Shown piece by piece: positions 14,014-21,629 of a DNA stretch of 64,000 bases; positions within the stretch are counted from its first letter, which is position 1; every line of letters starts with the position of its first letter. The notes beneath the pieces were generated by a model, which did no database searches, was not told where the DNA came from, and saw only the letters and a program-made list of their open reading frames with translations. The translations under genes and the position numbers were made by a program. This DNA comes from Chania multitudinisentens RB-25 (GTDB lineage: Bacteria; Pseudomonadota; Gammaproteobacteria; Enterobacterales; Enterobacteriaceae): NCBI RefSeq assembly GCF_000520015.2, contig NZ_CP007044.2, positions 3,906,001 through 3,970,000 of the forward strand, in the 5' to 3' direction.

Positions 14014-14366
14014 ACTTTAATACACCTACCTCATTTTTTATGTATAACGGCCAACGCAGCCGCTTCCATGACCTGAATATCAGTTAATGCGGTTGCCCCG
14101 CTCTCTACGCCGTACAATTTCATTACCCACGGCAGGCAGTTGTAATCCAGCCCTGTTATACCGCACATGCCGGTACGCCATTATGTGGCTATGGCTCGGA
14201 AGGCTTGAAATGTGGGCCAGACACAAGGCCAGACCTCCACTGGGCCAGGTTCCACATCCTCAAGCGTTAACCCGAATGCGGCGAGTTCTTCTTCGGAGAG
14301 ATCAGGGTAAATTGAGCAGTCATATCATCGATACCTTTAGAAATGGGGCTTAGAACAGCGCCCCTT
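14014..14366 (-). pseudogene. Decayed phage tail-assembly chaperone (DUF1799-like, gpG/gpT type)
   Basis: The minus strand carries two overlapping open stretches. One reads SPISKGIDDMTAQFTLISPK (about 14340-14270) and stops. The next, in another frame, reads EEELAAFGLTLEDVEPGPVE, then WPTFQAFRAIAT, a TAA, and then WRTGMCGITGLDYNCLPWVM, ending with DIQVMEAAALAVIHKK just before the TGA near 14032. GLDY...LP and IQVMEAAALA are hallmarks of DUF1799, the T part of tail-assembly chaperones usually made by frameshifting. An in-frame stop and missing upstream sequence show the gene is dead. Confidence 0.7.
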
Positions 14367-14445
14367 AGAAATTATTTGTCTTTGTAGAACGTCATGCTGC
14401 GGGATTTTTCGTGAGGGAGCTAGCACCGCTGCCAACCGGATTTGA

Positions 14446-14520
14446 TTAAAACGATAGCCTGCATCCTTCGAACTGCTTTATCAGGTCTATACCGCGCTGG
14501 CTTACTTTGACGCTACACAT
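14446..14520 (-). pseudogene. Truncated phage endolysin (GH24 lysozyme) N-terminus
   Basis: The frame begins at the ATG at 14520, overlapping the stop of the upstream holin gene (ATGTGTAG). It reads KVSQRGIDLIKQFEGCRL and then meets TAA. This is the start of lambdoid/P22-type lysozymes, with the catalytic Glu in FEG. The remaining 120 or so codons are deleted, and decayed tail-gene sequence follows. Confidence 0.8.
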
Positions 14521-14809
14521 TGCCTTTCCCCTTACTGGATTTGAACAACTGCACTACGTTACCTTTTGTGCGCAGCACCATCACACACAGCACTGTGTTG
14601 ATAAACAATTCTGCCGGGTCAGTCGTGCCTTCATACGCCCCCAGTGCGATACGGATCGCCACAGAGCCGGTTGCCAGTATCAAGCAATAAGCAAGGTAAG
14701 CCCCCCAGCGCACATACTCACCACCATCGCGGCGGAATGTCAGCAGACGGATGGCGGTCACTGCACAAATAACAGCATTGATTAACGTTTCGGGGTCATG
14801 AGTTATCAT
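14513..14809 (-). CDS. Phage holin (three-membrane-segment type)
   Basis: This 98-residue protein has three hydrophobic segments (about 10-25, 34-55, 68-82) separated by RRDGGEYVRW and a charged C-terminus (KSSKGKGNV). It resembles the DUF754 / phage_holin_3 type. Holins make inner-membrane holes that release endolysin. It overlaps the preceding holin-like gene by 14 bases, and the truncated lysozyme overlaps its end, the normal order of a lysis cassette. It is intact although the cassette is broken. Confidence 0.8.
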   Translation of the reverse strand: MITHDPETLINAVICAVTAIRLLTFRRDGGEYVRWGAYLAYCLILATGSVAIRIALGAYEGTTDPAELFINTVLCVMVLRTKGNVVQLFKSSKGKGNV

Positions 14810-15173
14810 CGCTGCTCCCTTTCTTCTTCAGGAATCCGCCACCGCTGTTGATCATCATCAGCAGGCGGATAACACAACCCGCTGCGATTAAAGCCCCAGC
14901 CGCATCTGCTCCCTGGTCGTAACCAACTGGCAGGAAATCAACAATCCAGGCCGCTGCCGGCTTGTACATCGTCAGCCCAGCGGTGAAGCTGCCGATCGCC
15001 AGAATCACGCGGGAACGAATGCCATACTCTGAGGCGGAAACAACAAACAGGATCGCGCCAGCAAAAGCGCCCAGTACAACGTCAGCGGGTAACCCAGCAA
15101 AGAACGTCATGATTGCAACCCCTGTTACTGCTCCGCCAGCCACAGTTGTCGTGGTGGTAACAGGCTCTACCAT
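14796..15173 (-). CDS. Second phage holin-family protein
   Basis: This 125-residue protein begins MVEPVTTTTTVAGGAVTGVA and has three to four membrane segments, then a polar tail GGGFLKKKGSSDDNS. The Thr-rich start followed by a hydrophobic glycine-rich segment is typical of putative holins in enterobacterial prophages. AAAGGAG precedes the ATG. Together with the next gene it gives a holin pair ahead of the endolysin. Whether it acts as holin or antiholin cannot be told. Confidence 0.78.
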   Translation of the reverse strand: MVEPVTTTTTVAGGAVTGVAIMTFFAGLPADVVLGAFAGAILFVVSASEYGIRSRVILAIGSFTAGLTMYKPAAAWIVDFLPVGYDQGADAAGALIAAGCVIRLLMMINSGGGFLKKKGSSDDNS

Positions 15174-15229
15174 TTTTACTCCTTTGTTTTCCTTGTTCGC
15201 TCAGCGAACGCTGGGCGGTCGTTATGAAA

Positions 15230-15251
15230 AAGGCCCACAGAAGTGAGCCTT
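15230..15251 (-). terminator. Hairpin between the protease cassette and the holins
   Basis: AAGGCCCAC / GTGAGCCTT (one mismatch) lies 21 bases downstream of the small ORF ending at 15272, with A-rich plus-strand sequence (T-rich on minus) beyond it. It probably ends the protease transcript. Confidence 0.5.
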
Positions 15252-15271
15252 AAATAAAATATGGTTTGACC

Positions 15272-15451
15272 TTAACAATAAGGACCCAGCGCACTCCGGT
15301 AATATTCTGTAACGTATAACACCTTCACCATGACACCGCCGCCATAGCTTGGAATTAGCTCAAGAATCAAACGCTCGCCTGGTTTAATAAAGATTGGTTG
15401 TTGATTATTAGCATCACGGCCATGGAGATTATATATAGGTGCCATTACCAT
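15272..15451 (-). CDS. Small ORF downstream of the protease, possibly the 3' part of a split gene
   Basis: This is a 59-codon frame from the ATG at 15451, overlapping the end of the previous ORF by 23 bases. It reads PIYNLHGRDANNQQPIFIKP, then GERLILELIPSYGGGVMVKV, and looks like a well-folded beta-rich domain rather than random sequence. One extra TA in the repeat at 15430-15437 would place it in frame with the ORF before it (reading GTYIYNLHGRD). It may therefore be the second half of one protein of about 146 residues. Family unknown. Confidence 0.45.
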   Translation of the reverse strand: MVMAPIYNLHGRDANNQQPIFIKPGERLILELIPSYGGGVMVKVLYVTEYYRSALGPYC

Positions 15452-15698
15452 ATTTAAACCTTAAATAGCTCCCTTCATACTGTGAAACCACGTCAATTTT
15501 TACTGGATATTTTAGATTTTCTTTATTGATACTTTGTGTCTGACGCATGTTACTAACATCAACAACAGCCCCTTTCTCACTCATTACTATATAGAATTTT
15601 TCGTTATCCCAATGTTCGATCCCCTCTGGAATAATTTCTGATTCCACAGGTGAAAACTGATAGATCTCTTGAACAGGACGAGCACCTTTTGTTGCCAT
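15429..15698 (-). CDS. Small protein downstream of the secreted protease, unknown
   Basis: The start is taken at the internal ATG at 15698, which has AAGAGGAA 6 bases upstream; a longer frame begins at 15755 without such a site. The 89-residue product is polar and acidic (FSPVESEIIPEGIEHWDNEK, then EKGAVVDVSNMRQ), with no signal peptide and no family I recognise. It follows the protease gene by about 100 bases on the same strand and may belong to its operon, perhaps as an inhibitor or partner (inference only). It ends at a TAA inside a TA repeat. Confidence 0.5.
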   Translation of the reverse strand: MATKGARPVQEIYQFSPVESEIIPEGIEHWDNEKFYIVMSEKGAVVDVSNMRQTQSINKENLKYPVKIDVVSQYEGSYLRFKYGNGTYI

Positions 15699-15801
15699 GA
15701 TAATTCCTCTTGGTTCATTTCCCCAAGCTGTGAGCCAATAAAAATAAAAGGCCACATAATATGCTCAGCCTGAAATGGTTGCCAGGATGAAAATATCTCC
15801 A

Positions 15802-16605
15802 TTACTGTGTAGAGATAACTTCTTTAATCCAATCGTGGAAAAAAGAGACGCGCGTATATTGCTCTGCTGGCGGCATTAACGACCTGGATACTAATCCTGA
15901 AACTACATATTCACCTGATGTATTTTTCACCATCAAAGGGCCTCCAGAATCGCCACCTTTAACGCCACCCGCTGAATTTCCAGCACAAATGTTACTCTTA
16001 GGATCGTAGAATGTCGGAGGATAACCGGGTGGCACATCAATGCACTTCTTGTCCTCCATCACCGCTATGTCGGTTTTCAGCAAAACATCCGGGGTAACAT
16101 TATTTTCTGTCATGCCAAAACCAGCAACCACCATCTTAGTTCCTGGCGGTAATGGTATTGATTCATTGATACCATTTAGCTTTGCATACCTCACCCCTTG
16201 TACAGGCTCACTCAATTTAAGCAGCGCAATATCATACTGCCCTCTTGCTCTCTGTCCAGCTGTTGCCCACCACTTAGGGTGGATAGTCACTTCTTCAACG
16301 TCCGCCATCTTATGATAAATAGGCGTAGGTTTATACTTCTCTAGGCCAACAAGTACTTTAGGTTTAACGGTCAAAGTGTCAACGCAATGTGCAGCCGTAA
16401 TGATCCACCGCTCATTAATTATTGCGCCACCACATCGATGACCGGAAATATCACCATTACCTGTGTTCAAGGCAGAATAAAACGGAAATTCCCCGGGTGC
16501 TGTCGGTTCACCGTTCTCAATTTTAACATCAGATATTGCCGATGCCGATGTCAACAATAAACCCATACCTATTGCTACTAACCTTTTAAACTTTATCCCA
16601 CTCAT
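15802..16605 (-). CDS. Secreted chymotrypsin-fold serine protease (S1 family)
   Basis: This 267-residue protein has a signal peptide (to about ASA, residue 23). The catalytic triad is complete: H73 (TAAHC), D125 (DIALLKL) and S220 (GGDSGGP). The mature N-terminus near IENGEPTAPGEFPFYS lacks the usual IVGG, so activation may differ. The residue at the specificity position six before the serine is Gly214, not Asp, so it should not cleave after Arg/Lys like trypsin, and the 191-220 disulphide is absent. AAAAGAGG precedes the ATG. Such proteases are uncommon in enterobacteria, and its place in a prophage remnant suggests imported cargo. Confidence 0.9.
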   Translation of the reverse strand: MSGIKFKRLVAIGMGLLLTSASAISDVKIENGEPTAPGEFPFYSALNTGNGDISGHRCGGAIINERWIITAAHCVDTLTVKPKVLVGLEKYKPTPIYHKMADVEEVTIHPKWWATAGQRARGQYDIALLKLSEPVQGVRYAKLNGINESIPLPPGTKMVVAGFGMTENNVTPDVLLKTDIAVMEDKKCIDVPPGYPPTFYDPKSNICAGNSAGGVKGGDSGGPLMVKNTSGEYVVSGLVSRSLMPPAEQYTRVSFFHDWIKEVISTQ

Positions 16606-16715
16606 AATAAACCTCTTTTTAGTAACCTTTTAAAAAATGAAGATAGATACCCGCAACCCATACTCACTTTGTCATAGAAGGTATGCGTGGTGGTTGAATA
16701 TTTTAGTGGGGTAGC

Positions 16716-16844
16716 TTAAGAAAAATTCCACGCAATAGCACAGCCCTGAATTCTCCCACTTACTGCTACGGGGCGACCAACCGCAGTTATCGCAGAATCA
16801 AATTGTAGCCCTGACTTATTTCGCGCCGGGTTTATCTGGGGCAT
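16716..16844 (-). CDS. Possible 42-residue phage-type small protein
   Basis: The ATG at 16844 has AAAGGGG seven bases upstream. The frame reads MPQINPARNKSGLQFDSAIT, then AVGRPVAVSGRIQGCAIAWN. The strong ribosome-binding site suggests translation. Its last part resembles the damaged sequence near 4058-4110. Function and family are not known to me. Confidence 0.4.
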   Translation of the reverse strand: MPQINPARNKSGLQFDSAITAVGRPVAVSGRIQGCAIAWNFS

Positions 16845-16898
16845 GTAAATCCCCTTTGCGCTGCCGTTTTCTCTAAACGATCGTGGCAGTACGAATAA

Positions 16899-16961
16899 AA
16901 AAGCTCACCGAAGTGAGCCCATAATGAAAAAGCCCCGGGCTATGCCGAGGCTCTTATTGGA
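16899..16961. terminator. Two tandem terminator-like hairpins
   Basis: GCTCAC-CGAA-GTGAGC (about 16904-16919) is followed by AGCCCCGG...CCGAGGCT (about 16930-16953), both with A-rich sequence on the left and T-rich on the right. They separate the small ORF at 16716-16844 from the region next to the integrase remnant. Confidence 0.55.
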
Positions 16962-17007
16962 TTAGACCTACCATAATAGTTTATGGCTAAATTATTTTTG
17001 CTTTGTA

Positions 17008-17229
17008 CTATTTTTGCCACCGTGCTAGTCCATCGCCAAAAGCATAGTGTTCTACAACAACAATTTCATTCAATCCGTTGACCAGTTTGGCGATTCTCTC
17101 TATGTCTATAAGTGTTGGCCAAATTAATAATACAACTTGGCGAGCCACATCCCCTGCAGACTTAACCCTATCATTTGCCGTTGATGAAAATTCAACCCCA
17201 TGAATCAGGACGCCATCTCTGCCTGTCAC
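17008..17229 (-). CDS. Doubtful 73-codon ORF
   Basis: This frame runs from a GTG at 17229 with no visible ribosome-binding site. The translation (GVLIHGVEFSSTANDRVKSA, then NGLNEIVVVEHYAFGDG) is moderately hydrophobic and not recognised. It may be the remains of a phage gene. Confidence 0.25.
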   Translation of the reverse strand: MTGRDGVLIHGVEFSSTANDRVKSAGDVARQVVLLIWPTLIDIERIAKLVNGLNEIVVVEHYAFGDGLARWQK

Positions 17230-17396
17230 AAGCTTATGGGAAATGTAGAGGAGATTCCCGACTTGGTGCAGCCACCGGCAACTTATACCTAATTTACAGG
17301 ATAAATGGCTCCAGAGGGTTAGGTATGCGCTGAGTCGGGACCTTAATTCTACATAACTGTATTAAACAAATTGATAACGGATGGAAATTATTTTGA

Positions 17397-17720
17397 TTGC
17401 GCAATGTGGTAGCTCGCTGCCGGGATCATGTAGCCAGCCAGTACCTAGTTCACTACTTTCGTGGCACCTCCATGGCGGAGCGTGGGGCACAAGTATCTGC
17501 AAACACGTTAACCACCAATTTCAGTAAAGCCAGGGATCTCGCAAACATCGACTGGGGATCGGGAACGCCAGCAACACTTCATGAACAGCGCTCCCTCGCC
17601 GAACGCTTATACAGAGAGCAAGGCGTCAATACACGGCTACTTCTTGGCCATAAGTCACAGAAACAAACTGATCGTTACAATGATGATCGAGGGAAAGACT
17701 GGATAACAATTGCGGTTTAA
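17397..17720 (+). pseudogene. int: C-terminal fragment of a tyrosine-recombinase prophage integrase
   Basis: Only the last 107 or so codons of a lambda-type integrase remain. The catalytic motifs are HEQRSL (His-X-X-Arg box), LLGHKS and the nucleophile region TDRYNDDRGKDWITIAV. The N-terminal arm-binding domain and the first catalytic Arg are missing; the sequence upstream of about 17400 is unrelated. The fragment ends 86 bases from the 3' end of icd, where integrases of e14 and phage 21 lie, so it marks an attachment-site junction. It cannot excise anything by itself. Confidence 0.88.
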
Positions 17721-17761
17721 GTAGCGGGTTTTGATAACCGTTGCATATTGAATAATAAAAA

Positions 17762-17782
17762 ACGGGAGCCATAAGCTCCCGT
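17762..17782 (-). terminator. icd terminator
   Basis: ACGGGAGC / GCTCCCGT forms a perfect 8-bp stem, with an A run on its left (T run on the minus strand), 24 bases beyond the icd stop. Confidence 0.85.
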
Positions 17783-17805
17783 AATCATTCAGCGCTAAAA
17801 CGCAC

Positions 17806-19059
17806 TTACATGTGTTTAACGATAGCGTCACCAAACTCTGAACATTTCAGCAGCTTAGCGCCTTCCATCAGGCGTTCGAAGTCATAGGTTACGGTCTTGG
17901 CAGCGATAGCGCCTTCCATGCCCTTAACAATCAGGTCGGCCGCTTCGAACCAGCCCATATGACGCAGCATCATTTCAGCCGACAGGATCACGGAACCCGG
18001 GTTCACTTTATCCTGGCCCGCATACTTAGGTGCCGTGCCGTGAGTGGCTTCGAACAGTGCACAATCGTCACCGATGTTGGCGCCTGGAGCAATACCGATA
18101 CCACCAACCTGTGCGGCCAGGGCATCAGAAATGTAGTCACCGTTGAGGTTCATACAGGCAATGACGTCGTATTCCGCCGGGCGCAGCAGGATTTGCTGCA
18201 AGAATGCATCAGCGATCACGTCTTTAACCACGATCTCTTTGCCAGTTTTCGGGTTCTTGATTTTCAACCATGGGCCACCGTCGATCAGTTCACCGCCAAA
18301 CTCTTCACGCGCCAGCTCGTAACCCCAATCCTTGAAGGCACCTTCGGTGAACTTCATGATGTTGCCTTTATGAACCAGCGTTACAGAATCGCGATCGTTG
18401 GTGATGGCGTATTCGATCGCCGCACGCACCAGGCGCTTGGTGCCTTCTTCTGAACAGGGCTTCACGCCAATCCCACACTGCTCTGGGAAGCGGATTTTCT
18501 TCACGCCCATTTCTTCACGCAGGAATTTGATCACTTTATCCGCTTCCGCTGAACCGGCTTTCCATTCGATACCAGCGTAAATGTCTTCAGCATTTTCACG
18601 GAAGATCACCATATCGGTCAGCTCAGGCTGTTTTACCGGGCTTGGAGTACCTTGGTAGTAACGCACCGGGCGCAGGCACACATACAGATCAAGCTGCTGG
18701 CGCAGGGCAACGTTCAGGGAGCGGATACCGCCACCAACCGGAGTGGTCAGCGGGCCTTTGATAGCAACGCGGTAGTCACGGATAAGACTCAGTGTTTCGT
18801 CCGGCAGCCACACGTCTTTACCGTATACGTGGGTGGATTTCTCACCGGTATAAATCTCCATCCAGGAGATTTTACGTTCGCCGTGGTAGGCTTTTTTTAC
18901 TGCTGCATCAACCACGTGAATCATAGCAGGGGTAACATCAACGCCAATACCGTCACCTTCAATAAACGGGATAATGGGGTTATGCGGAACAACCAGTTTA
19001 CCCTGGGCATCAACCGTAATTTTTTTACCTTCTGCCGGAACAACTACTTTGCTTTCCAT
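17806..19059 (-). CDS. icd: NADP-dependent isocitrate dehydrogenase
   Basis: Icd oxidatively decarboxylates isocitrate to 2-oxoglutarate in the TCA cycle. The 417 residues are almost collinear with E. coli Icd. RSLNVALRQQ contains the serine phosphorylated by AceK to divert carbon to the glyoxylate shunt, and the ligand segments GDYISDALAAQVGGIGIAPG and ATHGTAPKYAGQDKVNPGS are present. The start is set at MESKVVVPAEGKK (ATG at 19059, AAGGAGAGG upstream). The last codons read GDAIVKHM instead of GDAIIENM; the 3' end is the attachment site used by e14-like phages, and the integrase remnant lies next to it. Confidence 0.97.
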   Translation of the reverse strand: MESKVVVPAEGKKITVDAQGKLVVPHNPIIPFIEGDGIGVDVTPAMIHVVDAAVKKAYHGERKISWMEIYTGEKSTHVYGKDVWLPDETLSLIRDYRVAIKGPLTTPVGGGIRSLNVALRQQLDLYVCLRPVRYYQGTPSPVKQPELTDMVIFRENAEDIYAGIEWKAGSAEADKVIKFLREEMGVKKIRFPEQCGIGVKPCSEEGTKRLVRAAIEYAITNDRDSVTLVHKGNIMKFTEGAFKDWGYELAREEFGGELIDGGPWLKIKNPKTGKEIVVKDVIADAFLQQILLRPAEYDVIACMNLNGDYISDALAAQVGGIGIAPGANIGDDCALFEATHGTAPKYAGQDKVNPGSVILSAEMMLRHMGWFEAADLIVKGMEGAIAAKTVTYDFERLMEGAKLLKCSEFGDAIVKHM

Positions 19060-19163
19060 CAACCTCTCCTTCATTCTTCAAGCGCAATTTTTGTTAATGC
19101 TTTGTAAGATGCGTGTCAATACTACTTGAATATTCAGCCCGCGCCAATCCGAAACGGATTCGG

Positions 19164-19825
19164 CTATAATGCGCTTATCATCCGTAATATCAACGACCAT
19201 GAATAGATTCTCTGTTAAAAATCACCAAGTTAAACGATTCAGCCCAAACCAGCCTGCCGCTCGAAGCGCACCGCAGGGGGCGCGACGGGTGGTGTTATTC
19301 AACAAGCCTTTTGATGTATTGCCACAGTTTACCGACGAAACCGGGCGCACTACCCTGAAAAAATTTATTCCTTTTACCGACGTTTATGCTGCTGGGAGAC
19401 TGGACCGCGACAGCGAAGGGTTACTGGTGCTGACCAATGATGGCAAATTGCAGGCACAGTTGACACAACCCGGTAAACGGATCGGCAAAGTGTATTACGT
19501 GCAGGTAGAAGGCAAACCGCAGGAAAGCGATTTACTTCGGCTGCGTAATGGGGTCACGCTAAAAGACGGCCCAACATTACCCGCTGGCATAGAGCAAGTA
19601 GATGAACCTCAATGGTTATGGCCACGCATCCCACCAATCCGTGAGCGTAAATCCATCCCGACCTGCTGGTTGAAAATCACCTTATATGAAGGCCGCAACC
19701 GCCAGGTGCGGCGTATGACGGCGCATATCGGCTTCCCTACCCTGCGCCTGATTCGCTACAGTATGGGAAATCTTTCTTTGGGCACTTTACAGCCCGGCGA
19801 ATGGCAATCGCTTGATTCGCTGTAA
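19164..19825 (+). CDS. rluE: 23S rRNA pseudouridine(2457) synthase
   Basis: The start is the ATG at 19199 (MNRFSVKNHQVKRF); the listed left edge includes a TATAAT at 19164-19169 that probably serves as its -10 box. RluE isomerises U2457 of 23S rRNA. The 208-residue RsuA-family protein has a short basic N-terminus, the catalytic motif GRLDRDSEGLL (Asp69), and the C-terminal motif LYEGRNRQVRRM. It is divergent from icd, and nudJ follows 17 bases later, so the two form an operon as in E. coli. Confidence 0.95.
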
Positions 19826-19842
19826 CCGCTAGAGGAGCCACC

Positions 19843-20289
19843 ATGTTCAAACCGCACGTCACCGTCGCCTGTGTAGTGCATGCCGCCGGTAAATACTTGA
19901 TCGTTGAAGAAACCATCGCTCATAAAGCCCTGTGGAACCAACCCGCAGGCCACCTGGAAGCCAATGAAACACTGGTTCAGGCCGCCGAACGCGAATTATG
20001 GGAAGAAACCGGCATTCACGCCACGCCGCTCGCTTTTCTGCGCATGCACCAGTGGATCGCGCCGGATAACACGCCGTTTCTGCGCTTCAGCTTTGCGATT
20101 GAGTTGGAAAAACCGTTACCTACTGCACCTCACGACAGCGATATCGATCGCTGCCTGTGGCTAACGGCTGAACAAATTTTTGCGGCCAGTAACCTGCGAT
20201 CCCCGCTGGTTGCCGAGAGCATTCGCTGTTATCAACAATCTGAGCGTTATCCTTTATCGTTAGTTGCCAGCTTCAACTGGCCATTTTGA
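19843..20289 (+). CDS. nudJ: Nudix phosphatase NudJ
   Basis: This 148-residue Nudix hydrolase has a complete box at 36-58 (GHLEANETLVQAAERE, then LWEETGI). NudJ in E. coli removes the terminal phosphate of nucleoside tri- and diphosphates and acts on the thiamin precursor HMP-PP. AGAGGAG lies upstream of the ATG. It is co-directional with rluE and mnmA but separated from mnmA by a palindromic repeat. Confidence 0.94.
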   Translation: MFKPHVTVACVVHAAGKYLIVEETIAHKALWNQPAGHLEANETLVQAAERELWEETGIHATPLAFLRMHQWIAPDNTPFLRFSFAIELEKPLPTAPHDSDIDRCLWLTAEQIFAASNLRSPLVAESIRCYQQSERYPLSLVASFNWPF

Positions 20290-20296
20290 CGGCATA

Positions 20297-20438
20297 TATA
20301 CCCAAATCACTTGGAGTTGCTGCTAATCGGCAAGGGCGTACTCCCCAGGAGCAGAGTTGCACGCTGCTTACAGCGGCCCCGAGGAGCGAGTAATTGCCCG
20401 CAGCCAACAGCACAGCAGCTTCAAGTAATAAGGGTATA
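20297..20438. repeat. 142-bp imperfect palindromic intergenic repeat
   Basis: The left end TATACCCAAATCACTTGGAG and right end (complement TATACCCTTATTACTTGAAG) match at about three quarters of positions over 26 bp. The interior is GC-rich and partly self-complementary. It fills the nudJ-mnmA gap like the ERIC-type intergenic elements of enterobacteria. A motif from its ends (ACTTCAAGTTGC-like) recurs at 46037-46054 and 47518-47535. Confidence 0.75.
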
Positions 20439-20523
20439 AGTGCCGTGCGCGCAGGCGGCCAACGTGGTAAAGTACCGCGCTTGTTTTTATCGCACTGTCT
20501 ATGTTCAAGTTCGTGAGATCCCC

Positions 20524-21627
20524 ATGTCAGACAACAACCAGAAAAAAGTAATCGTCGGGATGTCCGGCGGTGTCGACTCTTCCGTTACTGCCTATCTGTT
20601 ACAGCAACAGGGTTACCAGGTTGCTGGGCTGTTTATGAAGAACTGGGAAGAAGACGATGACGAGGAATACTGCTCAGCCGCCACCGATTTGGCCGATGCA
20701 CAGGCGGTCTGCGATAAACTTGGCATTGAATTGCACACGGTGAACTTTGCCGCCGAATATTGGGATAACGTGTTCGAACTGTTCCTCGAAGAATATAAAG
20801 CAGGCCGCACGCCCAACCCAGACATCCTGTGTAATAAAGAGATCAAATTCAAAGCATTCTTGGAGTTTGCCGCAGAAGACCTGGGCGCAGACTACATCGC
20901 CACCGGCCATTACGTGCGCCGCCATGACGTTGACGGCAAAAGCCGCCTGCTGCGCGGCATTGACGGCAACAAAGACCAAAGTTATTTCCTCTACACCCTC
21001 AGCCACCAACAAGTGGCGCAAAGTTTATTCCCCGTAGGTGAGTTAGAGAAACCGCAGGTGCGCCACATTGCGGAACAATTGAATCTGGTCACCGCAAAGA
21101 AAAAAGACTCCACCGGGATCTGTTTTATCGGTGAACGTAAATTCCGCGATTTCCTTGGCCGTTACCTGCCCGCACAGCCAGGCCCAATCGTCACCGTAGA
21201 AGGCCAGACTATTGGTGAACACCAGGGGTTGATGTACCACACTCTGGGTCAGCGTAAAGGGCTGGGCATCGGCGGGATGAAAGACAGTAGCGAAGACCCG
21301 TGGTATGTGGTGGATAAAGACGTTGCCAACAATATCCTGATCGTCGCTCAAGGCCACGATCACCCGCGCCTGATGTCCACGGGCCTGATCGCCCAACAAT
21401 TACATTGGGTTGATCGCCTACCATTAACGGAAACGTTGCGTTGCACAGTGAAAACTCGTTATCGCCAACAAGATATTCCCTGCACCGTAACGCCACTCAG
21501 CGCAGAACGTATTGAAGTGCATTTTGACGAGCCGGTTGCTGCCGTCACCCCAGGCCAGTCTGCCGTATTTTACCTGGGCGATATCTGCCTGGGCGGTGGC
21601 ATTATCGAACAGCGTTTACAGGAGTAA
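20524..21627 (+). CDS. mnmA: tRNA-specific 2-thiouridylase MnmA
   Basis: MnmA uses ATP and sulphur from the Tus relay to make 2-thiouridine at position 34 of Lys, Glu and Gln tRNAs. The 367-residue protein starts at the ATG at 20524 (MSDNNQKKVIVGMSGG). It has the PP-loop SGGVDSS (14-20), the first catalytic cysteine C103 in NPDILCNKEIKF, and the persulphide-forming C200 in DSTGICFIGERKF. hflD starts two bases after its stop, so translation is coupled. Confidence 0.97.
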   Translation: MSDNNQKKVIVGMSGGVDSSVTAYLLQQQGYQVAGLFMKNWEEDDDEEYCSAATDLADAQAVCDKLGIELHTVNFAAEYWDNVFELFLEEYKAGRTPNPDILCNKEIKFKAFLEFAAEDLGADYIATGHYVRRHDVDGKSRLLRGIDGNKDQSYFLYTLSHQQVAQSLFPVGELEKPQVRHIAEQLNLVTAKKKDSTGICFIGERKFRDFLGRYLPAQPGPIVTVEGQTIGEHQGLMYHTLGQRKGLGIGGMKDSSEDPWYVVDKDVANNILIVAQGHDHPRLMSTGLIAQQLHWVDRLPLTETLRCTVKTRYRQQDIPCTVTPLSAERIEVHFDEPVAAVTPGQSAVFYLGDICLGGGIIEQRLQE

Positions 21628-21629
21628 CT

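Noticed and set aside
14087..14353. 88-codon plus-strand frame
   Set aside because: It is the antisense of the decayed tail chaperone, whose minus-strand reading keeps recognisable family motifs.
1..17800. A complete inducible prophage
   Set aside because: There are no terminase, capsid, replication or repressor genes, the integrase is truncated, and endolysin, ogr and tail chaperone are broken.
20440..20523. 28-codon N-terminal extension of MnmA
   Set aside because: MnmA proteins begin shortly before VGMSGGVDSS, and the ATG at 20524 fits; the upstream DNA is the repeat boundary and leader.
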